In this document: piece by piece, positions 17,224-23,424 of the stretch | How positions within the stretch are numbered: position 1 is the stretch's first letter | How the letters are laid out: each line of letters begins with the position of its first letter | Source of the DNA: a virus | Strand: one strand, 5' to 3' | Virus record (IMG/VR): IMGVR_UViG_3300036770_006092 | Location: 1-33,725 of that record | Length of the DNA stretch: 33,725 nucleotides | Translations under genes and position numbers: made by a program | The notes under the pieces: generated by a model | Databases searched by the model: none | Seen by the model: only the letters and a program-made list of their open reading frames with translations | What the model was told of the DNA's origin: nothing

Positions 17224-18296
17224 AGCCCCGCCCGTCCAGTCTCTACTCGATGGGCGCGGCCGCGGGTGGTGGGTCGGTGCCGCCCGATCTGACGGCGCCC
17301 GCGACGCCCTCGCCGCAGGTGCTGTCGCCTGGCTCTACGTCGCTCAGCTCGACATTGGTCGGGTCGTGGTCGGCCTCTGTGACCGTCACTGCCTCGGTGA
17401 TCGCCTCCAGCGGTTCACCCCCGACGGCGACGGTCACCGGCTCGGGCGCGGGTCCGTACTCCGTCTCGATCGCGTCCGGGCTCGCCGATGGGCGGGTTTA
17501 CGCCGTCCGGCTTCGCGGGACCGGCGCGGACGGCCAGGTCGCCGACGTCGTGCTGTCCTTGGCCGTTGCCAACGCTACGAGCGTCACTGGTTCGATCAAC
17601 TGGGTGGTCGCCGCGGACTACGACTATACGCAAGTGGCGACCTCTTCGGCGGTCACCTCGCCGGGTACCGTCGCTTCCGGCAACGTGGCGCTGCCGGACC
17701 TCACCGCGGCGACAGATGCATCCGGGACGTGGAGCGTCACACCGACCAACGGCACCGGAATGGTGCTTTCCTCGACGAGCACCGCCCGCCCGTATGTCTA
17801 TTTTGTGCCGGACTGGACGGGGCTTGGGATCAACACCACGGGCCCTGAGGGCTACGCCGTCGAGGTGCAGATCTCGTCTCCGGTGCAGGCGTCCTCGTCA
17901 TTTTTCACCTTCTTCTTTGGCAGCGCGGCGAATCCAAACGGTAGCGGGTCAGGCAGCGGCGGCCGGTGCCTCAACACCGCGGGCACGCGAAACGTCATCG
18001 CGCGGTCCGTCTCGGCCGGCACCGCGGAGCTGGGGGCCACCATCGCCTCCCAGGCCTCCGACTTCGCCTCGCTGTCGTTCTTCGCGGCCGCCTTGCCCGG
18101 GGAGGTCATCGGGTCCGGCCTGGGGTCTGCTCTGCCTGCTGGCCCCGGGTCCTACACCTTCTATCGTGACGGCTACGCTCGCTCTCTGAGCACGGCCTGG
18201 GGCCTCTCCCCGGGCAACGTCGCGCTGCTCTTTGGTGGCGGCAACATCAGCGGCAACCTGACGCGCATTCGCATTTGGAAGCGGGGTGTCTCGTGA
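17220..18296 (+). CDS. Tail fibre or receptor-binding protein (probable)
   Basis: The 358-residue product is rich in Ser, Thr, Gly, Ala and Val and poor in charge, as tail fibres often are. Residues 30-115 form an Ig- or fibronectin-like beta domain (strand pairs around VTVTASVIASSG and VYAVRLRGTG). A linker and a larger C-terminal beta domain (about 120-355) follow, which may be a LamG-type sandwich. The gene lies last among the structural genes and before the lysis genes, the usual place for host-binding proteins. Its lower GC at some codons (for example AATCCAAACGG at 17932-17942) hints that the tip region has a different history. Confidence 0.6.
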   Translation: MKPRPSSLYSMGAAAGGGSVPPDLTAPATPSPQVLSPGSTSLSSTLVGSWSASVTVTASVIASSGSPPTATVTGSGAGPYSVSIASGLADGRVYAVRLRGTGADGQVADVVLSLAVANATSVTGSINWVVAADYDYTQVATSSAVTSPGTVASGNVALPDLTAATDASGTWSVTPTNGTGMVLSSTSTARPYVYFVPDWTGLGINTTGPEGYAVEVQISSPVQASSSFFTFFFGSAANPNGSGSGSGGRCLNTAGTRNVIARSVSAGTAELGATIASQASDFASLSFFAAALPGEVIGSGLGSALPAGPGSYTFYRDGYARSLSTAWGLSPGNVALLFGGGNISGNLTRIRIWKRGVS

Positions 18297-18502
18297 AGGT
18301 CAACGCTCGGGTGATCACCACTGAGACGCCGGCCGGCGACGACCCCCGCGCCGTCGTCGTGACGGTCGTGCTCTACGGAGACGAGGCCGACGACCTCGTC
18401 GCCGCTTACCGCCCGGGCCAGTCGCCCGAGATGCTCGCCGACCCGGCCCGCGTCGTCGCGGTGCCCGTCGCTGCCGCAGTCGCTGAGCTGGTGCGCCCGT
18501 GA
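18293..18502 (+). CDS. Small protein of unknown function
   Basis: This 69-residue acidic protein begins with GTG overlapping the fibre gene stop (GTGA) and itself overlaps the next gene. A strand (RAVVVTVVLYGDEADDLVAAY) and two short helices are predicted. I recognise no family. The run of four-base overlaps from 17220 to 19103 suggests one coupled translation unit including the lysis genes. Confidence 0.55.
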   Translation: MKVNARVITTETPAGDDPRAVVVTVVLYGDEADDLVAAYRPGQSPEMLADPARVVAVPVAAAVAELVRP

Positions 18503-18690
18503 AGCGCCTCAGCCGCACGACGCGCCGCAAGATCGCCCGCTTCCTCGGCCTCGTCGGCGTGTCCCTCGTCGACGGCAAGCTCACCCCGGCCGAGATCTCG
18601 ATGCTCGTCGGGTCTGCCGCGCAGGTCTACGAGGCCCTTCGCGCCGAGCGCGACGGCACGGCCCCGGCCGACGAGGCGGACGGCGAGTGA
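18499..18690 (+). CDS. Small basic protein in the lysis cassette
   Basis: The predicted protein has 63 residues. Its N-terminus is basic (KRLSRTTRRKIARFLG) and is followed by a short helix, DGKLTPAEISMLVGSAAQVY. The sequence DGKLTPAE resembles turns seen in small phage proteins next to endolysin genes. There is no clear transmembrane segment, so it is unlikely to be the holin. It starts at GTG 18499 within a GTGA overlap. Confidence 0.55.
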   Translation: MKRLSRTTRRKIARFLGLVGVSLVDGKLTPAEISMLVGSAAQVYEALRAERDGTAPADEADGE

Positions 18691-19103
18691 CGGGGCCCCG
18701 CTACCAGTGGGGGGCCCGGTCCGTGGCTCGTTTGGCGACGGTCCACCCGGCGCTGCGCGAGCTGTTCGAGCGCGTGATCGCGCGGCCCGACCTGCCGCAC
18801 GACCTGACCGTCCTCTGCGGGCACCGCGGAGAGGCCGAGCAGGCGGCCGCGGTGTCGTCGGGCGCGTCGAGGCTCCCGTGGCCCCGCTCCAAGCACAACA
18901 AGACCCCGTCTCTGGCGGTCGACGTGGCCCCCCTCGTCGGCGGGTCCGTCACCTGGGACTGGGCCGCCTACCGGGCGATCGCGCCGCACGTCAAAGCGGA
19001 GTGGGCCGAGATGCAGGCCGAGGGGCGCTATCCGGGCGTGGGCCTCGTCTGGGGCGGCGACTGGGTCCGGTTCCCCGACGGGCCGCACTGGGAGCTGTCG
19101 TGA
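18687..19103 (+). CDS. Endolysin: M15-family L-alanyl-D-glutamate/D-Ala carboxypeptidase-like
   Basis: This 138-residue enzyme should cut the peptide part of peptidoglycan for host lysis. It carries the zinc site of the VanY/T5-endolysin family: S68-x-H70 followed by A77-V-D79 (the SxHxxxxxxAxD pattern) and D131-G-P-H134-W-E near the C-terminus. His70, Asp79 and His134 are the expected zinc ligands. The length suits a single-domain enzyme with no cell-wall binding domain. It has no signal peptide, so it needs the holin or another release route. GTG start in a GTGA overlap with the previous gene; its own stop overlaps the holin candidate in the same way. Confidence 0.88.
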   Translation: MTGPRYQWGARSVARLATVHPALRELFERVIARPDLPHDLTVLCGHRGEAEQAAAVSSGASRLPWPRSKHNKTPSLAVDVAPLVGGSVTWDWAAYRAIAPHVKAEWAEMQAEGRYPGVGLVWGGDWVRFPDGPHWELS

Positions 19104-19447
19104 CCTTCATCCTGGCCCTGTCAACCGCGCTCGCGCAGGACCCCGCCGCCACGACGTCTGCCCCGACGTCCGACCCGTGGACGCTGATCGGCGTGGGGCT
19201 CGGGTCCGCGGTCACTGCCTGGCTCGCCGAGCACATCCGCTCGCGCCGCAACACTGCCCCTGCCGACGACCTCTCGCCGCTGCTCGCGCGGTCCGCGGAC
19301 GGCGGCATCCTCCTGCTCCAGCGCCTCGCGCGCATCGAGGAGTCGGTTCATGATCTCGCCTCTGCGCTCGCCGTCCTTGCCCGTGCTGTCTCCGACGACG
19401 CCACCATCAGCAGCGTCCGCCGACGGCGCCCGTCCGGCGGGAACTGA
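19100..19447 (+). CDS. Holin candidate
   Basis: This 115-residue protein follows the endolysin with a GTGA overlap. The N-terminus (MTFILALSTALA) is short and hydrophobic and could be a signal or first membrane segment. Residues 29-44 (TLIGVGLGSAVTAWLA) are a likely membrane span, followed by a basic HIRSRR stop. The rest is a soluble helical, possibly coiled-coil tail ending in a basic RRRRPSGG. This layout suits a small holin or a membrane-anchored lysis regulator. No other membrane protein of this type is visible in the late region. Confidence 0.55.
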   Translation: MTFILALSTALAQDPAATTSAPTSDPWTLIGVGLGSAVTAWLAEHIRSRRNTAPADDLSPLLARSADGGILLLQRLARIEESVHDLASALAVLARAVSDDATISSVRRRRPSGGN

Positions 19448-19562
19448 CCCTCGGCCCGCGGTGCGCTCGGCGCTCGTCGAGATCGTCGCCGCGGTGCGCG
19501 CCTTGAGCGGCGACGACGCGGGCGATCGGCTGGAGCACGCGCTGCGGCTCGTCGGCCCGTAA
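19350..19562 (+). CDS. Short overlapping frame at the end of the late operon
   Basis: A 70-codon frame opens at ATG 19350, inside the holin candidate in another phase, and ends just before the terminator. Its first half is Pro/Ser-rich and its second half is a plausible helix (ALVEIVAAVRALSGDDAGD). A GTG at 19461 would give only the second half (33 residues), after the holin stop. The Pro-rich start inside another gene recalls nested spanin pairs, but there is no lipobox cysteine. It is either a small real gene using the later start, or chance. Confidence 0.3.
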   Translation: MISPLRSPSLPVLSPTTPPSAASADGARPAGTDPRPAVRSALVEIVAAVRALSGDDAGDRLEHALRLVGP

Positions 19563-19570
19563 AGTAGGAA

Positions 19571-19598
19571 CCCCCACCCGGACCATTCCGAGTGGGGG
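19571..19598. terminator. Bidirectional hairpin between convergent operons
   Basis: CCCCCACCCGGA pairs with TCCGAGTGGGGG (one mismatch in 12) around a CCAT loop. It lies nine bases after the last rightward frame and about 40 bases after the last leftward gene, the expected place for a shared terminator. There is no strong run of T after it on either strand, as is often true in high-GC genomes. Confidence 0.7.
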
Positions 19599-19640
19599 CC
19601 TATCGGATGCGGGGCCCGGCGCAGACCACGCGTGAAGATG

Positions 19641-19847
19641 CTACCCGGCTGACTGGGCCTCGTCCAGTGTCGCGACGATGCGCTGCGCCGTCTCGATCGC
19701 GACCTCGGCAGTGGGCGACTGCGACGAGATCACCACGACGTCCTCGGAGGCGCCGCAGAGCGGGGACCACTGGAGAGTCCAGCGGACGCAGGTCGGGCGC
19801 TGGTGCAGCTCGATCGTGCCCCAGGGGCCGAGGTGGTGGGTGGTCAT
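19641..19847 (-). CDS. Small protein, last gene of the leftward operon
   Basis: This 68-residue product starts at ATG 19847, overlapping the DpdA-like gene stop (ATGA). It has a strand-rich N-terminus with two Trp and two Cys residues (RPTCVRWTLQWSPLCG) and a C-terminal helix. I recognise no family. The coupling suggests that it is made together with the transglycosylase and could be a partner, but that is inference. Confidence 0.55.
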   Translation of the reverse strand: MTTHHLGPWGTIELHQRPTCVRWTLQWSPLCGASEDVVVISSQSPTAEVAIETAQRIVATLDEAQSAG

Positions 19848-20467
19848 GCGCGCTCCGATGCGAGATCAAAGTGAAGATACTTCTGCCTGATCGCGGCGTC
19901 TAAACGTGGGAGAGTAACGGCGTACCGGGTTGCGCTGGTGCCGTCGATGCTGTCCGCGCCTGCAATAGCGCACATGCGTATGCGCCGGGCTGAGTTGACG
20001 CGCCCAACATGAAGATACACACCAGCCTGACGCGCCACTTTTCCCCACAACGGAAGTGTGGCCAGCTTCCAGTCGGTCGTGCCGCCGAGGAATATTCCGA
20101 CGTCCGGTCCGAGGTGCGGCATGACGTCCGCTGGCTGCATTCCATCCTGTACTGCGATAAGGCGCCGCCGACCGGCTCCATTCAGCCGCGGAAGCCACGA
20201 CAAGGACAGGTCAAGCGACGCGAGGCCGCCCGCTACGATGTCAGGCAGGACAACGAACTGGGCTCCATCTCCATGACGCTCGACATGCCGCTCAAAGGCC
20301 GGCACATCGAACGAGCGCCCCTGCTGCCACGCGGTAAAGGCGCCGTTGTCGAGCGCGAAGGGAAACCGATGGTCGCGCGGCTTGCCCGGAGACAACAGCA
20401 GACCCCAGCCAGCTGCTGCCATTGCGGCAAGGTTTCGCCTGGTGCCGGTGTGCGCGGCGTAGGCCAT
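19844..20467 (-). CDS. DpdA/TGT-like base transglycosylase (probable DNA 7-deazaguanine modification)
   Basis: This 207-residue protein resembles the tRNA-guanine transglycosylase superfamily, and in particular the short phage DpdA-type enzymes that swap guanine in DNA for a 7-deazaguanine base. Visible blocks are LDNGAF at 39-44, PD at 75-76, QDG at 107-109, FLGGTTDWK at 126-134, HVGRVNS at 153-159 and DSIDGTSATR at 172-181. The last aligns by eye with the TGT block D-x-F-D-x-x-x-P-T-R, making Asp175 the candidate nucleophile. The TGT zinc site (CxCxxC) is absent. I see no queC, queD, queE or folE-like gene here, so the base would have to come from the host. Start ATG 20467 overlaps the preceding stop. 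Confidence 0.65.
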   Translation of the reverse strand: MAYAAHTGTRRNLAAMAAAGWGLLLSPGKPRDHRFPFALDNGAFTAWQQGRSFDVPAFERHVERHGDGAQFVVLPDIVAGGLASLDLSLSWLPRLNGAGRRRLIAVQDGMQPADVMPHLGPDVGIFLGGTTDWKLATLPLWGKVARQAGVYLHVGRVNSARRIRMCAIAGADSIDGTSATRYAVTLPRLDAAIRQKYLHFDLASERA

Positions 20468-20805
20468 CACGGCGCGGCCTCCAGGGCGGCAATGAGGGCC
20501 TCGATGGTCCGCGGGTGTGCGAGCCCCCAGGCCGCAGCCATCGTGTACACGCGGTCGGGGCAGCAGAGTGTTTCGCGCGTCTCCTCGTAGATGGCCATGA
20601 CGCAGCCCAGCGTGGCGGCGTCGGCGAGGTCGGGCAAGCCAAGAAAGGCCGACGAGTCCGGTGCGCGCCGGTCGCAATCGAGGATACGCCCGGCGTAATC
20701 CTCTAAGGGTGCCGAGCGGGACACGGTCCAACGCATGCCCGGCATCCATCTCCACCGGGGGCAGGCGACGGCGCGGCGGGCGAGGTCGAGGTCGGCGGGG
20801 GTCAC
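20467..20805 (-). CDS. Conserved phage protein of unknown function
   Basis: This 112-residue protein starts at GTG 20805 in a GTGA overlap. It opens with an ARRAVACPRWRWMPGMRW block and has a second block, LPDLADAATLGCVMAIYEE. Both are familiar from unnamed phage early proteins. The predicted fold is alpha/beta with several Cys residues but no clear metal site. Its stop overlaps the DpdA-like start, so a linked role is possible. Confidence 0.55.
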   Translation of the reverse strand: MTPADLDLARRAVACPRWRWMPGMRWTVSRSAPLEDYAGRILDCDRRAPDSSAFLGLPDLADAATLGCVMAIYEETRETLCCPDRVYTMAAAWGLAHPRTIEALIAALEAAP

Positions 20806-21389
20806 GGCTGCACCCGATGCGCACCGGCGTCGATCGCGTCGATCGCGTCGGAGAGTGCAGCGTCGCAGCAGGCGGCGCAGACCTCGGGCAGGTGCTGCAG
20901 GTAGCGCACGACGGCCGCGCACTCCGCCGCCGCCGCCGCGGCCCGGTCCTCGCTGTCGCACAACCCGTAGCGAAGCGCGGTGCGCCAGCCACGGCGGCCT
21001 GCCGAGCTGGCAGCCATTGTGTGCAGCCACCAACGCTCCTCGGGCAGCAGCGCGAGCCAGTTCGCCAGCGCAGTCGGGACCTTGCCCGGGGGCTCGTCCT
21101 CGACGGCCCAGGCGAGCGCGAGCAGCTCCTTCCCGAGCACGCGGGCGAGAAGTGTCGAGCCCTTGGAGGCCCAGCGTCCGCGCGGCAGTCCAATCGCCCT
21201 CAGCCGACGGTTGAACTCGTCCGTCACTGTCGGCGAGATGGCATCCCAGAGGTCCCGGTGCAGCGTCGAACACAAGCCGTCGAGGCTGCCGTAGATGGAG
21301 ACAGTATCGGCGCTGGCGATGTGCTCGACCCGGTAGTGCGCGGCCTCGATCTCCGCGTCGAACCCGAAGCCCTGCACCGCGCGGCTCAC
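20802..21389 (-). CDS. DUF3780-like protein (defence-associated family)
   Basis: The 195-residue product begins VSRAVQGFGFDAE at GTG 21389, in a GTGA overlap with the MazG-like gene. From memory, its blocks resemble DUF3780, a family found beside anti-phage methyltransferase and helicase genes in bacterial defence islands: an EFNRRLRAIGLPRGRW segment (residues 58-73), LLGKELLALAWAVED-type helix (80-98), and NWLALLPEERWWLHTM (110-125). The function of that family is not established. Cys residues cluster near the C-terminus (VCAACC). Finding it in a phage early operon is unusual. I could not confirm the family by search. Confidence 0.5.
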   Translation of the reverse strand: MSRAVQGFGFDAEIEAAHYRVEHIASADTVSIYGSLDGLCSTLHRDLWDAISPTVTDEFNRRLRAIGLPRGRWASKGSTLLARVLGKELLALAWAVEDEPPGKVPTALANWLALLPEERWWLHTMAASSAGRRGWRTALRYGLCDSEDRAAAAAAECAAVVRYLQHLPEVCAACCDAALSDAIDAIDAGAHRVQP

Positions 21390-21964
21390 GGCGACACCTT
21401 CGGGCGGTGCTCTCCGCGCTCGATCTGATCGGCGGCGATGACGCAGGCCTCCTCGATGACCCCGTCGACGCACGGGCCGCGCAGGTAGGCCACGATCGTC
21501 GCGACCTCGGCCCGGTCCTCACCGGACCCACCGATCGTGCCCGTCGCGGCGCGGCGCGCGAGCTTGTCGACGTTCGCCTCCATGACCTCGGCGAGCCCGA
21601 GCCCGTGCCGCCCCGCGATCTCGGCGACGAGGCCAGGGAGCGTGGTCAACGAGTGCCACGTCGCGGCCTGGACGAGCTGAAGCATCGACAGCCCGGGCTG
21701 CGGCGCGTGCATCCCGAGGTCGGACATGCTGAGCCCTTGCAGCGTCGCGCACGCAGCGACGTACCAGAGCACGTCGCCGAGTTCGGCCCGGACGCGGTCC
21801 CGGTCCACGGGCACGCCGTCGCGCACCGACTTCTGGAAGATCGCGGCAAGCTCGCCGATCTCGGCGAGGAGACCGTAGCGGGCGTGGTCCTGGGCCTTGT
21901 CGCCCTCGCGGACGGACGCACAGGCGAAGCGCCAGGCGGCGAGCTGGTACTGGTCGGGGGTCAT
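21386..21964 (-). CDS. MazG-type nucleotide pyrophosphohydrolase
   Basis: This 192-residue enzyme should hydrolyse nucleoside triphosphates to monophosphate and pyrophosphate. The all-alpha NTP pyrophosphatase signature is clear: E35-x-x-E38 in LLAEIGELAAIF, then E61-x-x-D64 in ELGDVLWYVA, which together bind magnesium. A later NVDKLARR helix is also typical. The C-terminal 55 residues are an addition beyond the core. Phages use such enzymes to blunt (p)ppGpp-type alarms or to trim unwanted dNTPs. Start ATG 21964; both ends overlap neighbours by four bases. Confidence 0.8.
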   Translation of the reverse strand: MTPDQYQLAAWRFACASVREGDKAQDHARYGLLAEIGELAAIFQKSVRDGVPVDRDRVRAELGDVLWYVAACATLQGLSMSDLGMHAPQPGLSMLQLVQAATWHSLTTLPGLVAEIAGRHGLGLAEVMEANVDKLARRAATGTIGGSGEDRAEVATIVAYLRGPCVDGVIEEACVIAADQIERGEHRPKVSP

Positions 21965-22335
21965 GGAGTCACCTCGCGGGAGATCATGTCAGCCAGGCAC
22001 TCGGCCGGTATCGGGGCGCCCCGCAGTTCGTAGTGATGAAAAAGCCCGTCGTACCACACGAGATCGAGCAGCAGGTGCGGGCCTTTCTGGAGCGTCGCCC
22101 GAGCCCCGGTCACAGACCAGGCCCAGGGCGGGGAGACGGCGGGCAGCTCCGGCATCGGGATGGCGGCGACGGCGGCGTTGAGCGCGCTCAGTCGCCGCCG
22201 CTCCTCTTTCATTTCGACGACGAGATCGGTGGTGTCGGCGCCGCCGGCGTCGAGCACTCGCCGCAAGAACCACTCGACATCGGACCGGGCCTCGTCGCGC
22301 AGGCGGCGCAGAACCTGGATCTGGTCGGGGGTCAT
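21961..22335 (-). CDS. Protein of unknown function
   Basis: The 124-residue product has a charged helical N-terminal half (about residues 1-58, with an EMKEERRRL stretch) and a beta-rich C-terminal half with several Trp residues (PPWAWSVTG, DLVWYDGLFHHYELRG). I recognise no family. It begins at ATG 22335 in an ATGA overlap with the upstream gene and shares the MTPDQ start with the MazG-like protein, which may reflect a duplicated leader or chance. Confidence 0.55.
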   Translation of the reverse strand: MTPDQIQVLRRLRDEARSDVEWFLRRVLDAGGADTTDLVVEMKEERRRLSALNAAVAAIPMPELPAVSPPWAWSVTGARATLQKGPHLLLDLVWYDGLFHHYELRGAPIPAECLADMISREVTP

Positions 22336-22559
22336 TCGGTCACCTCCAGTCGGAGTCGGGGCAGAACGGTGGCGAGGACAGCCGGCAGGCGCTCAGTGAG
22401 GACGCCGTCGCGGATCACGGTGCCGTCGGCGTGGGACACCTCCCAGGAGCCGAGGCGCCACTGCAGCGCGAGTCTGGGCACCGAGCCCTCGTAGAGCAGA
22501 TCGAACGGCCCGTGTTTGGTCCAGCGCCAGGGGGCGGGGACTTCGACGGGCCCTGTCAC
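22332..22559 (-). CDS. Small protein of unknown function
   Basis: This 75-residue protein has a Trp-rich beta N-terminal part (PWRWTKHGPFDLLYEG, LQWRLGSWEVSH) and a short C-terminal helix. The C-terminal portion of the downstream 124-residue protein has a similar Trp-rich, strand-rich look, so the two may be distantly related. GTG 22559 lies in a GTGA overlap. Confidence 0.5.
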   Translation of the reverse strand: MTGPVEVPAPWRWTKHGPFDLLYEGSVPRLALQWRLGSWEVSHADGTVIRDGVLTERLPAVLATVLPRLRLEVTE

Positions 22560-22705
22560 GCGTCACCCGCGAGGATGGGCGCGATCGAGGCGACGGCCGC
22601 GATGGCGAGGGGAGCCCAGAGCGCATGCCAGCCGGCCAGGCCAGACAGCGAGAAGGCGACAGACAGGGCCATGAAGGCGGCACAGAGCAGGTAGCGGGCG
22701 ATCAC
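22556..22705 (-). CDS. Small membrane protein, two predicted spans
   Basis: The 49-residue product begins at GTG 22705, overlapping the SANT-like gene stop. Two hydrophobic segments are visible: residues 4-20 (about LLCAAFMALSVAFSL) and 28-46 (ALWAPLAIAAVASIAPIL), joined by a short GLAGWH turn. It has few charges. It could alter the host membrane, exclude other phages, or act in lysis control, but I have no motif for any of these. Confidence 0.55.
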   Translation of the reverse strand: MIARYLLCAAFMALSVAFSLSGLAGWHALWAPLAIAAVASIAPILAGDA

Positions 22706-22869
22706 TTGGACTCCAGGCGGCGGCAGAGGAGGATGCAGCTCATCGCGCTGCGGGGGGCACCGATGGCCGAGACGCGGGCGGCGACCTCGGTCCATGACAG
22801 CGTGCGGGGCATGGACAGGGCCCGAAGCAGCTCGATCTGCTCGCGGGTCCAGCGGTGACGGGCGGGCAT
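22702..22869 (-). CDS. SANT/Myb-like small DNA-binding protein
   Basis: This 55-residue gene is below the usual size cut-off but fits the operon: ATG 22869 lies one base after the upstream stop, and its own stop overlaps the next start (GTGA). The sequence has a Myb/SANT-like pattern: W7-T-x-E-Q-I-E-L-L at the first helix, LSWTEVAA at 24-31, and APRSAMSC at the third. The gene at 25110-25472 has the same LTWTEVGA block, so the two are probably paralogues. The role may be DNA binding or host transcription interference. Confidence 0.55.
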   Translation of the reverse strand: MPARHRWTREQIELLRALSMPRTLSWTEVAARVSAIGAPRSAMSCILLCRRLESK

Positions 22870-22870
22870 G

Positions 22871-23065
22871 TCAGGCGCCGATGACGTGCGCGATGTCGCC
22901 GATGGTGTCGACCGGTTCGTGCGCGCCGTTGGCCAGCGTGACGACCCAGCCGGGGTTGCTGGCGTCGGCGTCGTCGTGCCAGACGGTGAAGCCGTCGAGG
23001 GTGATGCTGCCGTCGGTGTTCTCGGTGGCGCGGGGAAAGGCGAGGAGGATGTCGATCGAGGTCAT
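22871..23065 (-). CDS. Small acidic protein of unknown function
   Basis: This 64-residue protein starts at ATG 23065, with TAGGAA upstream on the minus strand. It is acidic and beta-rich (GSITLDGFTVWHDD, GWVVTLANG) and ends in a short helix. An upstream extension of the frame is unsupported low-complexity sequence. I recognise no family. Its size and charge would suit a host-takeover or anti-defence protein, though no motif shows that. Confidence 0.55.
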   Translation of the reverse strand: MTSIDILLAFPRATENTDGSITLDGFTVWHDDADASNPGWVVTLANGAHEPVDTIGDIAHVIGA

Positions 23066-23096
23066 GGTCGTTCCTACGGGGTGGTGGGGGTGGTGC

Positions 23097-23321
23097 TCAG
23101 ACGGCGGCGTCGAGGGCGTCCGCGATCGCCTCAGGGGCAAGGTTGTCTCGGCACCAAGCCGAGTAGACGTCCTCGTAGCTACGCGCGTCCTCCCAGGAAA
23201 CGAGCTGCTTGGTGGCACCACGGCGAACCCAAAAGAGGTTCTCTCCGTCTCCGACGCGCGTCCACTCGTCGGTGCGGGTGTCCACGGTGAGGCTGAAGGC
23301 GGCGGCGGCGGTGTCGGTCAT
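23097..23321 (-). CDS. Small protein, first gene after the internal leftward promoter
   Basis: The 74-residue acidic product starts at ATG 23321 with GGAG nine bases upstream. Strands (FSLTVDTR, ENLFWVRRG) precede a helical C-terminus (SYEDVYSAWCRDN). It is the first gene downstream of the promoter/operator at 23370-23416 and so is probably among the earliest made. I recognise no family. Confidence 0.55.
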   Translation of the reverse strand: MTDTAAAAFSLTVDTRTDEWTRVGDGENLFWVRRGATKQLVSWEDARSYEDVYSAWCRDNLAPEAIADALDAAV

Positions 23322-23369
23322 GGTAGCGGCTCCAGAGCGCCGAGGACTCCATCGCCCCCGGACACTCAG

Positions 23370-23416
23370 AGTCTATGCTGCACCTTTCATCCGTGCAAGG
23401 CGTAAACGGATGAAAG
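23370..23416 (-). promoter_or_regulatory. Promoter with embedded operator dyad
   Basis: On the minus strand TTGCAC (23398-23393) and TAGACT (23375-23370) are separated by 17 bases. A perfect 11-bp inverted repeat, CTTTCATCCGT (23384-23394) and ACGGATGAAAG (23406-23416), with an 11-base spacer, brackets the -35 element. Arm centres are 22 bases apart, about two helical turns, typical of a dimeric repressor site. The 23322-23424 gap otherwise holds no gene. Confidence 0.5.
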
Positions 23417-23424
23417 TTAGTGCA

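Noticed and set aside
18499-18690. The 63-residue protein as the holin
   Set aside because: Its hydrophobic stretches are too short and polar for a membrane span; the 115-residue product at 19100 is a better candidate.
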